This document shows positions 11,515 to 22,640 of a stretch of 64,000 bases of DNA, one piece after another (position 1 is the first letter of the stretch; each line of letters opens with the position of its first letter). The translations under genes and the position numbers were made by a program. The DNA comes from Pyxicephalus adspersus (taxonomy: Eukaryota > Chordata > Amphibia > Anura > Pyxicephalidae). Location: contig NC_092866.1 of assembly GCF_032062135.1 (NCBI RefSeq), forward strand, positions 30,412,756 to 30,476,755, given 5' to 3'. Under the pieces are notes generated by a model that searched no databases, had not been told where the DNA came from, and saw only the letters and a list, made by a program, of their open reading frames with translations.

Positions 11515-11835
11515 GTGTTCTTGGATAGAAAAACTCTATCCAGGAACACATACTACAGGTCTGCAACAACAATCCTGATTGCTGTTGCTAGTAGTATGTG
11601 TTTTGGATAGAATTTCTCAATCCAAACTTGTCCCATAATATATCAACCTCTAATGCCCGGGGATCGCCTGCAGTCACAGCTGTGACCCCAAAGTTCCCAA
11701 GGTCATGTGACCGTGGGAACTGAACAGCAGATAAACTTTGCAGATCCACTACAACCTCCTAATTAACCTGTATTGCCCCAGGGATCGCACACTCTTCTCA
11801 ATGATTGCAGACAGAGCTACAATCATTGAGAAAAT
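11515..11835. repeat. Cluster of overlapping inverted repeats
   Basis: Several hairpins overlap. TGTTCTTGGATAG (about 11517) pairs with CTATCCAGGAACA (about 11537). The same right arm pairs alternatively with GTAGTATGTGTTTTGGATAG (11591-11610), enclosing a second stem around a GATT/AATC core. Further on, TTCTCAATGATTG (11795-11807) and CAATCATTGAGAA (11820-11832) form a perfect 13-bp stem. No coding sequence. Likely the body of a fold-back type MITE. Confidence 0.55.
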
Positions 11836-12349
11836 GTCCGCAGTATCTCTTACTATGTGATACAGTTTTCAGCACAGTAATATGATACATTTGTTAAATT
11901 TTTCTCGCAGTTGATAAAAAAAAAACAAAAAATGTAACAAATGCATCATAAAATTAAGTAAAATTAAGAGTAAGAGATATCATGTCATTGTAGGATAAAA
12001 AAGTTAAATAAACACAAATAAATACTCAATAAATTTAACATTAATTTTTTTACCACATTTTTTTATCCAAATTTTTGCCGCCGAAACTCATTTTTTTCGG
12101 GTCAAGTCTACCGGAAATCGAACAGCCATATTTGGGTCGAATATAAGGACAACCCAAATTCAAACACCAACACTAATCAGAAGCCAAGCGGCTAATGTCT
12201 GTTTTGTCGTTCGTTTTTTTTTTTTGGGCAACTTACTAATAAGGGACAGGCAAACACTTGAAGCTTTCATTTCACCTTGCCTATTTTCCTGTATGCTGCG
12301 TTCCCCAGGAATCCCCTGCTTGAGCACCTTAGGAAGCTTACATTTGGTG
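11836..12349. other. AT-rich stretch upstream of the Gypsy relic
   Basis: A poly-T run (about 12216) and low-complexity AT sequence are present. No LTR could be identified, although a 5' LTR of the Gypsy element would be expected in or before this stretch. Confidence 0.35.
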
Positions 12350-13110
12350 GAGTTTGATGACAGCAAAATATCCGAGTAGCAGCAAAGCTAAACCAAGACA
12401 GTCAGTACAGTTATTGTCCTGCAAACTGTTTGGGAGGATGGATAACCTGGTGTTGTGGCTAATGCAACCGCAAACCCAGCAGAAGACCCAGGCTGTGCAG
12501 CTGGAAACAAACGCCAGGTATCAGGAGGCCCTCACAGCACAGCAACAGTTGCTCCAAGATGCCATTAGACGGCAGGAGTTCTAACAGGAGATAGTGCCAA
12601 GATAGGAGCACAGCTGAAAAGGGACAGAAGTGCCCAGGGAGAAACTGCAGAAAGGGACCTGCATGCCCAGGGCAGGTGACAGCAGCGCTAGTTGCTAGGA
12701 GCCTAGGTGTTGCCATGGGAAACAGAGGATTAATCCGAGCAAGCCAGTTTTTGCAGAAGATTGCCCCACATGACAGTGTGGAAGCCTTTCTCCACACCAT
12801 TGAGTGCACTGCTCTCAGTGAGGACTGGCCAGGGGTGCAGTGGGCGGGCAGAATTGCACTATTTCTACAGCATATTTCCATTTGGCTCTGGAGTCCAGGA
12901 TTATGAACAGCTAAAGCTAAAAAAACCTTTGCACCTGGGTGTCACCGCAGCCGTTTGGGCCCAAAGAGTTCATCGCTGGGCATACCAACCTGAGCAATCC
13001 CCGAGGTCCAAAATGCATGATCTCTGCCACCAAGTCTGAAAGTAGCTACAGACTGAAACACTTGTGGCACCACAAATTGTAGAGCACGTTGCTATGGACC
13101 GCTATCTGAC
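12350..13110 (+). pseudogene. gag: Gypsy-type Gag relic (SCAN-like capsid)
   Basis: Fragments in at least two frames resemble the Gag of deuterostome Ty3/Gypsy elements. They include a Q-rich N-terminal segment (12420-12580), DSVEAFLHTIECTALSEDWP and QWAGRIA (12770-12850), then VWAQRVHRWAYQPEQSPRSK and MHDLCHQV (12955-13040). The pattern of PxxFLxxFE, the W-P/QWA motif and VRAQRFHxWxxxPxxxPR is that of Gag proteins from which the SCAN domain descends. No zinc knuckle was found and stop codons interrupt it. Confidence 0.7.
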
Positions 13111-13269
13111 AGCTTTGCCCCAGCCAGAGCCATGCTGATTTAGTCAATTGGTAGAAAAGATTGAACACTACCTGGCAATGGGGAAATAGGTAGCAAGTGA
13201 CCAGCATCTGAAGACAACAGTAACCAAGAGACTGTTACCAGGGGCAACAGGGCTGTTACTCCAATAGAG

Positions 13270-13560
13270 TGCGACACAGCCCATTGGATCTCTTTCTTTG
13301 ACTGACCAGAATATCTCGTCATACCTGATGTTCACATAGCTACAGTTAAGGTGGGGGAGAATACTGTCCAGGCCTTTCTGGACTCTGGGAGTCTGGTCAC
13401 CCTGGGTAATGCCACCATACTTAACCCTAAACAATAAAGGGGACAACCTGTTGCTGTTCAGTGTATCCATGGATATGTCAAGAACTACCCAACAGCACTA
13501 GTTACAATTGAGATTGACCAAGGGACTGGCTCTCATGTCATGGGTATGTCAGACGTCCTA
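13270..13560 (+). pseudogene. Gypsy aspartic protease relic
   Basis: The reading VKVGENTVQAFLDSGSLVTL contains the LDSGS active-site motif of retroviral-type aspartic proteases. It continues GNATILN and VAVQCIHGYVKNYPTALVTI, the middle strands of the fold. A stop follows LNPKQ. It sits downstream of gag and upstream of the integrase with no reverse transcriptase between. Confidence 0.68.
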
Positions 13561-13879
13561 GTGCTGTTTTGGGGAGGGACTTTCTCGTTCTAGAAGTTGT
13601 GGGGGCCAAACCCCCATTGAGGTTACTCCTAGGGATGAGTCTCGGGAGCCAGAGTCAGTAAGTAAGGACGCTGAAGGCTGGACTGTAAGGATGGCTCCCC
13701 TAGAAATGGACAGTTCTCCTTTGATGGTGTTTGCAAGCGACCCGGAGGAGCCCCAAGAGGCACAATAACAGACACAACCAAATTATTACACCCTATGCTG
13801 GCTTGGGTGAATATCTATAAATAGGGTATATAAATAGGGTACCCCAGTTGGATGTTGGTGAGAAAAGTTATCCCCACTT

Positions 13880-14490
13880 TACTGAAAATAATGACCTCTT
13901 TTATCAGGTAGACACATTGAATGGGGAAGTAGTTGAACAGCTAGTGGTGCCTCACTCACATGGCAGGGTTGTACTTGGCACACAAGCACCCACTTAGGGA
14001 TCACCTGGCCATAAAAAAAACAAAACAGCATGTACTTCAGAGGTTTTATTGACATGGGGTATTTACAGATGTTATAAATTAGTGCAGATCATGTTTCCTG
14101 CACCCCACTACTGAGACCCTTTAGTGCCTCTGCCTAATACTGAGGTAACCTTTGAATGGATTTGGTAGGGTCTCTGGCGAAATTTGCTAGGGGACACCAA
14201 TACATTATTTTGATCCTAGATTATGCAACAAGATATCCTGAGGTTTTTGGTAATACCTCTGCAAAGAATATTGCTAGGGAACTGTATTAGCAGGACAGGG
14301 ATTCCAAGAAGAATCTTGCTTGACCAGAGAACACCCTTCATGTCAAAGGTGATGAAGGGCCTATGTAAAATTTTGTATAAAGCAGCTGAGAACTTTGATC
14401 TACCATCCCCAGAATGATGGTTTGAGAAGACCCTCAAAGGAATGTTAAGAAGGGTTATTGAGCTAGATGGTGGAGACTGGGACTGCCTTC
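13880..14490 (+). pseudogene. Gypsy integrase relic, truncated by L1
   Basis: Fragments include NDLFYQVDTLNGEVVEQLVV, HSH..HPLRDHLAIKKTKQ (remnant of the HHCC zinc finger), ILDYATRYPE in the catalytic core, a TREHPSC.. equivalent of the LTDQGTPFMS strand with FMSKVMKGLCKILY, and YHPQNDGL ending in RVIELDGGDWDCLLPS. This is integrase with the usual order of motifs but many frameshifts. It stops at about 14490, where the T-rich 3' end of an antisense L1 begins. Confidence 0.72.
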
Positions 14491-14494
14491 TCCC

Positions 14495-17400
14495 CTCAGT
14501 TTTTTTAGTATTTTATTTTTCAGAAGACAAGAAAGAACAATGAAAAAGAAAATTCTTTTAACATACATATAACAAAGTCAAACGTTCTGCATACATATAA
14601 AAAGGGTATCAAATTACAATGATTTAACAAAGCAATAAAGTGGGAGACAGGTTAAGGTCAAGTTGGTTAACATACAAAAGGGGGTCATTATCCAGTAAGG
14701 GATATATGCGTACCATGAAGTTTGGTCGAACATCACTGCAAACCCGTTTTCTAAAGGCTTTGGGAAGGCAAGCAATGTATGATTCCTATGTTTCAAAGAA
14801 ACTCTTTACTCTTGTCACCTTATCCATTGAGTACATCTGGAACACATTGTAATTTCTCTAAGAAAAGCCCTATATAGAGGGTTCTGCATGTATCCACTTT
14901 TACAAAATAGTTTTCTTCGCTACAGAGACAGGATGAGCAGGAACCTATGACACACTTTACCAATCTGTGTCCCCTGTAGTGTGACCTCTCCAAAAATAGC
15001 CCAAACAGGTGATAGTGGTAGGTAGTTCACTAAATGTCTCTGAGCATACTTCACAAACAGTCTCCAAAAGTACTAGATATTGGGACAATACCAGAACATA
15101 TGATACAAATCTGCTTTGACTGTTTTGCATTTTAAACACTTTGAGGTGGAACTAAGACCCATATCATAAGAACGGAGGGGAGAAATGTAAACCCCATGAA
15201 ACATCTTTAAAAGCATCTGCCTATATATTAATGAGGAGATTGTTCTCCAATCTGCCAAAATCTGCCAAGGTCTCACCAGGTATTCTGTCAGGGAAGTGGG
15301 TGAAGCACTTACAAAGTGCCTCTAGTCTCATAATCCAAGTTAATTTGATATAGTTAGTACAAATCTGCAATTGCACATATGTTGGGATTTGTTAGCCCTC
15401 TCTCCTGCTGATAGTTTTTTTTTATAATGACTGATGTGAAAGAAGAGAAAAAGGGTTGGTTGGAGAAAAAGGGTCACTAGGGGGAGCTAGGGCTTCCACA
15501 AAGGTGGTGTGAGCCCTGAGAAGGGCCAGGCACAGGGTCTAAGTGGCAACCAGGTCTTCTCTAGAGCCTCTATTGGCGAGGATGAGGCGCTGCTGGTTAC
15601 TGCCAGTTTACGGTCCTTGGGCACACCAGGGTGGGCAGGAATATACACAGTACCAAATTATAAAGTAGAAGAATTGCCAAGGAAGTCCAGGGTCAAGGGA
15701 GGCAGCAAGCGAGGTCAGGTCACAAGCCAGGGGTCAAATACCAGGGATCCAGGAAATAGACACCAGTTACACAGGGGCCACTGCAGACACAGGGGACGCA
15801 GGAGACACTGGAAGCACCAGGAGGCACAGCTGAAATATCCACAGACTGAGAGGAACACTGGACAGCACAAGGGAATTGGCTGGAAACAGCAGACTGGGCA
15901 ACAAGGGGTTAACAGAGAAGCTGGACAGAGGAAACACTGAATTAAGCAACAGGTGTACAGGAACTAGCTTAACAAAACTAGGGGTTCAGCACTAGTAGCG
16001 ACATGTTGCACGAACGCTGGTTGCTCTGTCTGAGCTTGCTAAATAGCCAGGGATGGTTAAAAGGCTATTTTCTGATTGGCTGGCAGGCTGGGCGAAACTG
16101 ATAAAACTTGGAAGAGCAGGTACGCCCAGGGTCAGAATTGCCCCCATGCGCAGGGGAGAGGCTCCTGCTCTTTAGTGAGGAAGAAGTAAATGTGAAAGGA
16201 AAAAAAACCTAATTTAATAAATGAGAAGAGTTCCGTTCATAAAAAAGGATGTAAAGTGGAAGCAGCTTCATAGGACATATTTTTTTCTGATGGTTCCCTT
16301 ATTGCCCAGGGACAATTCTGATTACCCCAAAGTGGGATAAAAAGAAAGGAGTGGCTATTCAATTGGAATCTGCTTATTTTATGCCAAGCATGCCAACACC
16401 CACATAAAACAGGATTATTGAGAACCACCAGAGGTAATAGTTGCATGTGCAACACATATATGAGGCTTAATTCAGATAACATTGGCTGATCTGGAGTAGA
16501 GTTAGTGTAACAAGAGGAACCATGTATTCAGTCTTTGATAAATTTAGTTATTGAGTTCCACATTTAAAAAATTAAGGCCTCTATTTTTCACAGGTAGTTG
16601 TAATATACACAGACTAAGTTTCACCTGTTTCCACCCCTCCCCCCAAACAAAAGATCTTAAGATTTTTATATAGCAATTCTCTACTCTTCAATAATACTGG
16701 TAGCATCTGTATATTGTATAAGATTTTTGGGAAAATAATCATTTTATTAAGACTGATGATCTGAACACCCAAATATTGTAGTTTATCTTTACACCATACA
16801 AATGGGTATTTGTTACTTCAATTGGGCCTAACACACTTTGTCAAGTAGAGGGATTTCGATTTTTCCTGATTGCTTGAATACCTAGAAATCAAGCCATATT
16901 CTGTTAAGAGTTGAAGAATTACCGGCAAACTCTTTTGAGGTTTGGAAGTATAAAGCATCAAATCATGAATGCGGTAATTTTGACCCTCCAAATACGAATA
17001 CCTATTCCTTCAAAATCTGTGGATGTTTCAGAAAGTCTTTATAGGGGATCTATGTCAAATTTAACAGAAATGGAAACAATGGGCATCCCTGATATGTACC
17101 TCTGGTAATGGGAATGTGTGCGGACAAATTTCAACTAATTATAAGTTTTGTTTTCTATAGATGTATTGTATAAATGAGGCAAAGATCTGACCAAATGCCC
17201 ATCCAGCCAGAATTTGGCATTTTAAAGAAGCCATTCTATCAAACACCTTCTCCGTGTCCAAGCCTAAAAACATTGTCTTTGGGGAACCAGGTCAAGCTGC
17301 CGCCACCATCATACCTATTACTAGCTGATAATTAGAAGAGGGTAGGATTTATTAAAGGCAATTAAGTAAGGAAATAGGTCTGTAAGATATTATTAAGGTG

Positions 17401-17560
17401 GGATTTTTACCCTTCTTTAATATTAAAGTGGTATGCACTTCATTAAAGTTGAGAAGCATATAACTGTTTATAATATTGTTCAAAGGTTTTAGAATTGGAA
17501 TCTGTGGCCATATAAGAGTCTGAGGTAACAAGGTCTTTACCCTTCAATATATGACATTTG
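14495..17560 (-). pseudogene. L1 (Tx1-like) ORF2 relic, split by repeat R copy 1
   Basis: On the minus strand the order is: RT fragment at 17460-17230 (TTLILKKG, SYRPISLLNC, then FLGLDTEKVFDR), a damaged YADD box (HDLMLYTSKPQKSLPVILQL) near 16970, post-palm sequence to 16230, a 0.75-kb insertion at 15455-16210, then the C-terminal region 15430-14640 (DWRTISSLIYRQMLLKMFHG, CLKCKTVKADLYHMFWYCPN) and a short 3' end with AATAAAATAC and poly-A against the Gypsy integrase at 14495. The copy is 5'-truncated, with no endonuclease or ORF1. The catalytic aspartates are disrupted. Confidence 0.78.
15455..16210 (+). repeat. Repeat R, copy 1
   Basis: This stretch is about 80% alike by eye to 26751-27435, sharing GGTGTGAGCCCTGAGAAGGG, CACACCAGGGTGGGCAGG, AACAAGGGGTTAACA and TTTTCTGATTGG. 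It splits an antisense L1, so it is mobile. A long open frame at 15509-15940 has biased, repetitive composition and is not conserved as protein in copy 2, so it is not called a gene. Class uncertain: solo LTR or other retroposon. Confidence 0.65.
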
Positions 17561-18132
17561 GGAGCCATAGAATTTGTTATTTAAAGATTGGAGGCAGGTT
17601 TCTACTCCGGAAATTTGTCCCTACATTACTGCTTTCTACTTTCTCCATAGCAGAATGGGAGAGTCCCAATGTTCCAGGTTGTTATCTAGCCCATGTGGGA
17701 CCATACACCATACACAGTGACTACCAGGCTATAGAATTTTGGAATATTTATTGAAAAAATACTAAAACCTATGTTTAAAACATTACAACAATGATAATCA
17801 AAGTGGGATACTCTTGGACATCGAGTCACTGTTACCTGGTGTGACACCCAATGTAACACGAATATATTATAATACCTGTTTGTTATGTATGTACGATATA
17901 AAAATATATACATATGTGTCATTGATTATATACCCTTGGTTATTGAGTCACTATCACTTGACAATATACTCAGCAAAATAGAAATACATGATAACAAGTG
18001 TTTGCCATGTATGTATTTCATATTTTTTTCTGTCATATATATTTTGTATATACTTACTTGTGTTATTCACTTTACCAATTCATGACATCTGTATATTACT
18101 TCTATGTACAGTACATAATGTTCCTCGCAGAT
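17561..18132 (+). other. AT-rich body of hammerhead-motif element copy 2
   Basis: From about 17770 the sequence is very AT-rich, with TATATA-rich runs and no coding signal. It leads straight into the hammerhead-like core at 18133. The 5' limit of the element is not visible. Confidence 0.4.
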
Positions 18133-18166
18133 CCCCTGAGGAAGCCGAATGGCGAAACATGTTGGG
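18133..18166 (+). ncRNA. Hammerhead-ribozyme-like core, copy 2 (best fold)
   Basis: CCC (18133-18135) and GGG (18164-18166) can form helix I. CTGAGGA at 18136-18142 matches CUGANGA. Helix II is GCC-GAAT-GGC (18144-18153), followed by GAAAC (18154-18158), a two-base loop and GUU (18161-18163) as the cleavage triplet. Every hammerhead element is present in order; the one departure is an unpaired A at 18143 before helix II. Downstream sequence is interrupted by a Tc1 copy, and the family 3' signature resumes at 19503. Confidence 0.6.
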
Positions 18167-18216
18167 CTACAAGACATTACCATAAGTCTTGCTGTATTTG
18201 TACTCTTTGTACTATT

Positions 18217-19475
18217 TTGATTCTGTACATTACCACAATTAATTTTAAATGGAACAACTCAGATGCAGTTGAACTGCAGACTTTCAGCTTTAATTCAGTG
18301 GGTTGAACAAAAAAAAATGCATAAAAATGTGAGGAACTAAAGCCTTTTTTTTAACACAATCACTTCATTTCAGGGGCTCAAAAGTAATTGAACAAATTAA
18401 AAAGCTGAAAATAAAATGTTCATTTCTAATAGTTGTTTGAAAACCCTTTGCTGGCAATGACAGTCTGTAGTCTTGAACTCATGGACATCACCAGATGCTG
18501 GGTTTCCTCCTTTTCAATGCTCTGCCAGGCCTTTACTGCAGCGGCTTTCAGTTGCTGTTTGTTTGTGGGCCTTTTTGTCCAAAGTTTTCAACAAGTGAAA
18601 TGCATGCTCAATTGGGTTCAGATTAGGTGACTGACTTGGCCATTCAAGAATATTCCACTTATTTGCTTTAATAAACTCCAGGGTATCTTTGGCTGTATGT
18701 TTTGGGACCATTGTCCATTTGTATTATGAAATGCTTCCCAATCAATTTGACTGCATTTAGCTGGACTTGAACAGACAGTATGTCTCTAAACACCTTAGAA
18801 TTCATCCAGCTGTTTCTGTCCTGTGTCACATCATCGATAAACACTAGTGTCCCAGTGCCACTGGCAGCCATGCACGCCCAAGCCATCACACTGCCTCCGC
18901 CATGTTTTACAGATGATGTGGTATGCTTTGGATCATGAGCTGTTCCACGCCTTCTCCATACTTTTCTTCTTGCCATCATTCTGGTAAAGGTTGATCTTGG
19001 TTTCATCTGTCCAAAGAATGATTTTCCAGAACTGTGCTGGCTTTTTTAGATGTTTTTGAGCAAAGTCCAATCTAGCCTTTCTATTCTTAAGGCTTATGAG
19101 TGGCTTGCACCTTGCAGTGCACCCTCTGTATTTACTTTCATGCAGTCTTCTCTTTATGGTAGACTTGGATATCGATATGCATACTTCCCGGAGAGTGTTG
19201 TTCACTTGGTTGGCTGTTGTGAAGGGGTTTCTCTTCACCATGGAAATGATTCTGCAATCATCCACCGCTGTTGCTTTCCGTGGACTTCCAGGTCTTTTGG
19301 CATTGCTAAGTTCACCAGTGCTTTGTTTCCTTCTCATGATGTACCAAACAGTAGATTTTGCCACTCCTAATATTGTAGCGTTTTCTCTGATGGGGTTTTA
19401 TCCATTTTTGCAGCTTAAGGATGGCTTGTTTCACCTGCATGGGCAGCTCTTTTGTCCGCATGTCTTATATGATGT
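18217..19475 (-). mobile_element. Tc1-type transposon, nearly complete but broken
   Basis: On the minus strand a start region (MRTKELPMQVKQAILKLQK near 19460) leads to the helix-turn-helix part VAKSTVWYIMRRK-like sequence at 19364, then TTANQVNNTLREV and ILWTDETKINLYQND with the first catalytic D. Next come [30 protein letters not shown] with the second D, and [20 protein letters not shown] with the catalytic E: the DD34E triad of Tc1. Frames change near 19390, 18970 and 18700. The 3' flank retains subterminal sequence down to 18217 and the outer 5' part is missing. It lies inside a hammerhead-motif element. Confidence 0.88.
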
Positions 19476-19502
19476 GAAAAATAACACACACAATATATGT
19501 TT

Positions 19503-19545
19503 TTTTGCCAGAAAAAAAACCTGACTCTCCTTTCTTTCTCAATTT
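19503..19545 (+). repeat. 3' signature of hammerhead-motif element copy 2
   Basis: TTTTGCCAGAAAAAAAACCT followed by a CT-rich tract matches the TTTTGCC..AAAACCC..CTTTCTT end seen at 340, 41648 and (reversed) 29535. With the core at 18133 it brackets the Tc1 copy, so this is the downstream remainder of the split element. Confidence 0.55.
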
Positions 19546-20117
19546 TGTGAATCTAAAATTTGGGTTTGACAAAACTGAGTATTTTGAAAAAAAGAGGTTA
19601 GCTAGGTTCCATTCGGTACTTTGCTTTGTCTACACAGGGTATTATGCAAACTAAACTGGTTTAACCTGTACAGAAAGGAATGGTACAGCCTGCCAAAATA
19701 TTTATTAGAAGAAAATATGATATACAAAAAACTATAATGACCCTGTGGTAAAAAAAAAAAAAACACATTTGCATAAAAAGTATTTTGTTACATTTCTGCT
19801 GAGCTTTACCTGCAGTTATTCAGCCTATAAAAGTTAGACAACTGTTACTACCTCCTGTTACACACAAATCTGAAATCAATGGGGCTGGGAAGCAAGTGAA
19901 ATCTCATTGTTAGTGCTCAGAATAGGAAATAGAAAAATTAGAGGACATAATTTACTTGTCTTTGGGAAGTTTCTGCTAACAAACTTTATGGGATTTAATA
20001 AATAATTCTGCACGCATTTCTTGACACTACAAAGTCACATTAAATTGCATATGCAAAATTACCACAGGTTCAATTTTAAGTGTGTGGTGACATTCAAATG
20101 AAATAGATAAACACATG
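19546..20117. other. AT-rich spacer with a duplicated block
   Basis: Nothing recognised except the block at 19908-19972 that recurs at 23186-23262. An A-run lies near 19751. Confidence 0.4.
19908..19972 (+). repeat. Local direct repeat, unit 1
   Basis: The block TTAGTGCTCAGAATAGGAAA through GACATAATTTACTTGTCTTT is repeated in direct orientation at 23186-23262 with few changes and one 12-bp duplication of GTAAAGAATTAG in the second unit. The two units are 3.3 kb apart and bracket a hAT MITE and a Tc1 relic. Confidence 0.6.
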
Positions 20118-20125
20118 GTAAATAG

Positions 20126-20388
20126 CTGAGGTTTGACTAAGTCGTCACTCTTTAAGTCCAAGTTGAGTCGCAAGTCATTGACACCAAGTCCAAAGTCAAG
20201 TCTTAAGTCACCAAGAATTCTTCCAAGTTGAGTCCCAAATCAAGTTACTTCATTCATCAAGTCGTTTGCAAGTGGTACTTAGTTATAATGCCTTCCTCCC
20301 TGCTCCCTTCAGTCAAGTCGCAAATAATTTTTTAGGAAACATAAGTCGGTCTCGAGTCCAAGTCCCGCGACTCTAGTTGGAACCTCTG
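20126..20388. mobile_element. hAT-type MITE, 263 bp
   Basis: The left end is CTGAGGTTTGACTAAGTC and the right end reversed is CAGAGGTTCCAACTAGAGTC. The flanks GTAAATAG (20118-20125) and ATAAATAG (20389-20396) match at 7 of 8 positions, the 8-bp target duplication of hAT elements. The interior is full of subterminal AAGTC pentamers on one strand, a typical hAT transposase-binding arrangement. No coding capacity. Confidence 0.8.
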
Positions 20389-20396
20389 ATAAATAG

Positions 20397-22085
20397 TGTT
20401 AAATGAACCACATAAGACCAATATGGTGTCCATGGGGCTTGAGAGGAGAAAAATATTTTAACAAAATGGTTCTATTGATTATTATAAGTAATTCTAGCAA
20501 TTAATCAATTTCTTAGCATTTCCTCGCCTCTACTTTCTTTGTCACTAATGTCCAATGTGTTGGATGCTAAGAGTAAAAAGTAAAGTGACTTCTTTGATCA
20601 AAAGACAGTGCTTGGGTCCAGCGATAGGTTGCTTGACCTTAAGGACTGTTACACAGATAGCAGCTACATCATGCACCATACCTAGCTTACTGGATATATT
20701 TCTTAGATGCAAATAAGGAAGAATCAGCAAGGAAACACTGATAAAGTAAGAATTATTAGATTATAGGGAAAAACAATACCTCTGTCCAGAGCGATATGAT
20801 CTAGAGGCTTTATTTAGAATAAATGTTACAAAGTAAAAGATTAAGAGATAGAGCAAAGTAAAGCACATGTGTGGAGACCCAATGGAATGATAAGAAGGTC
20901 TGACTACTAGTCCCGGGGAAGGCCCATTTAAACTAAAATTCTGAACAGATGCCAAGTGGGGCCCCAAAAAGATATATTGTTCTTGTTACATTAAATCAGC
21001 ATTGTAGAATGAACACGACATTACATCCAAATTTACTACAACTAATGGAGACATAATTCTTACTATTATCTCAACCGACTCCACCAAGGCTTTATGATAA
21101 CAGTCACCATCACAAACACAAATTCTAAGAATATTTAGAACAAACACTAGCAGTACCAGCGTCCTCTCAAACCACTTTAATAGGAGAACCAGTAATCCAT
21201 TAGCTAAAAGCATATAATCAACCCAAATCAATAGTAAAATCAATAGAATATAAATAATAATACATTTTCTTCTAGGTTAGGTTAGGTAGGTTAGGAGAGG
21301 GTCTCTCCCTCTCTCGGCTAGGGACATTTCATGCATTACAAGTTTTGATAAATTAAAAATTCTAACCAGTTAGTAAAATCCATCCTTCTGGCCTTACTTC
21401 AAGCAACAATTTACATTGCTCAAACATTTACAGAACCCAAATTTCAACAGTAATTCCAAAGTTGTCACAAAAAATCCTAAGAAACTACATTGAAATACTA
21501 AAAACAATGGATGAAATCCTAGTCGCAGAGAAGAATTCTTTGTTTATTCATTAGTTTAGATGCACAGGCTGAATCTGCATGACAAAGCAGACTGGATAAA
21601 GTTTAAACATGTTCTGTGACATTTTTTCTCCAACAAACCCCTAACATTTTGCTTTGTGATAACAGATGTCACCTGCTCTGTAGTTCTTACCTTAATGCTG
21701 AATGCCTGTCCAGAAGTACACTTGTATGTGTGTTTGAGTGTGTGTGTGTTACTTCTTTAAACTACAGGGTTTGCAGAAAGAAGAAATGCACAGTCACTCC
21801 CCTTAATTAACTAACAAAGTAATCCAGGGCAGAATGATTTCAATCATGTGATCAAGAATTCCTAAACTGTTTTTTTAAACTGCAGCAAAGTAAGATCTCA
21901 GAGAAAATACAATTAGAACTGGATTTTTATATTACAGTGGCTCTCAATTTTCTAATGCATAGGCAACAATCTAGTCAATCACAGATATAAAAATTACACA
22001 ACGTTATTATTTAACAAACACTAAATCAATACGTGCAAGCCATAGGAGTTAGGAGGATAAGTAGCAGCCAGTTGCAGGTAATCAA
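20397..22085. other. Unassigned AT-rich DNA
   Basis: No transposon family is recognised. It contains a TTAGG-rich run at 21273-21295, a short palindromic GAGAGGGTCTCTCCCTCTC at about 21295 and a GT-rich microsatellite near 21725-21750. Reading frames are short and without known motifs. Confidence 0.4.
21273..21295 (+). repeat. Short TTAGG-type repeat
   Basis: The sequence reads TAGG-TTAGG-TTAGG-TAGG-TTAGG. It resembles a five-base telomere-like repeat rather than the vertebrate TTAGGG hexamer, and only about four units are present. Most likely a chance microsatellite. Confidence 0.5.
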
Positions 22086-22089
22086 ATGC

Positions 22090-22640
22090 AATCAATTAAA
22101 TGATTACTAGTCCAGTAACAACCTCTATAAAAGCAGGCATTTCAGCAGTTTGCTGGTCTGGAGCATTCAAGTATGTGTTAACACAACACCAAGGAGCAAA
22201 GACATCAGCAATGATCCTAGAGATGCACTTGTTGCTGACTAGTAAGCTTGGAAGATATAAGGCCAAGTCCAAACAATTTAAAGTCGCTCATCCTACTTTA
22301 AGAAAGAATCTTCATAATAGGAGGTTGCCAATCTTCCCAAGAGTGGACAACCCAGCAAATTTACCCCAAGGTCAGGCCATATAATACTCAAACAATTGGG
22401 GGAAAAAAGCTACACCTCTGACCTCAGTTACCATGATAAATGTTCATGACAGTACAATTAGAAAAAAAGACTGAACAAGTTTGGCCTGTTTGGAAGGAGT
22501 GTAAGAAGAAAAAACCCCTCAAAAGAACACAGCAGCACAGCTAATGTTTGCAAAGGTGCATCCCAATAAATCACAAGACTTTTGAAATAATGTCCTTTGG
22601 ATGAACGAGGCTAAAGTGGAGATGCCCTTATGCATAGTTT
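22090..22640 (+). mobile_element. Tc1-type transposase relic, N-terminal half
   Basis: The stretch reads YKAKSKQFKVAHPTLRKNLH and LPIFPRVDNPANLPQG, a decayed version of the Tc1 helix-turn-helix and GRPSKFTPR-type linker, then VHDSTIRKRLN-like and AKVHPNKSQDF sequence up to the first catalytic region (FWNNVLWTDE equivalent) near 22600. Preceding non-coding sequence (22100-22170) is also typical of this subfamily. It is a different subfamily from the 18217 copy, and the C-terminal half is absent. Confidence 0.72.

Noticed and set aside
12459..12881. 140-codon antisense frame
   Set aside because: It lies opposite the Gypsy Gag relic, whose plus-strand fragments carry the recognisable motifs.
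15509..15940. 143-codon open frame on the plus strand
   Set aside because: It lies inside repeat R, has biased composition, and the corresponding frame in copy 2 (26863-27246) differs strongly in sequence and length; no domain is visible.
19096..19524. 142-codon plus-strand frame
   Set aside because: It is the shadow of the Tc1 transposase encoded on the minus strand.
21273..21295. Interstitial telomere repeat
   Set aside because: Units are TTAGG with one TAGG rather than TTAGGG, and only about four are present.
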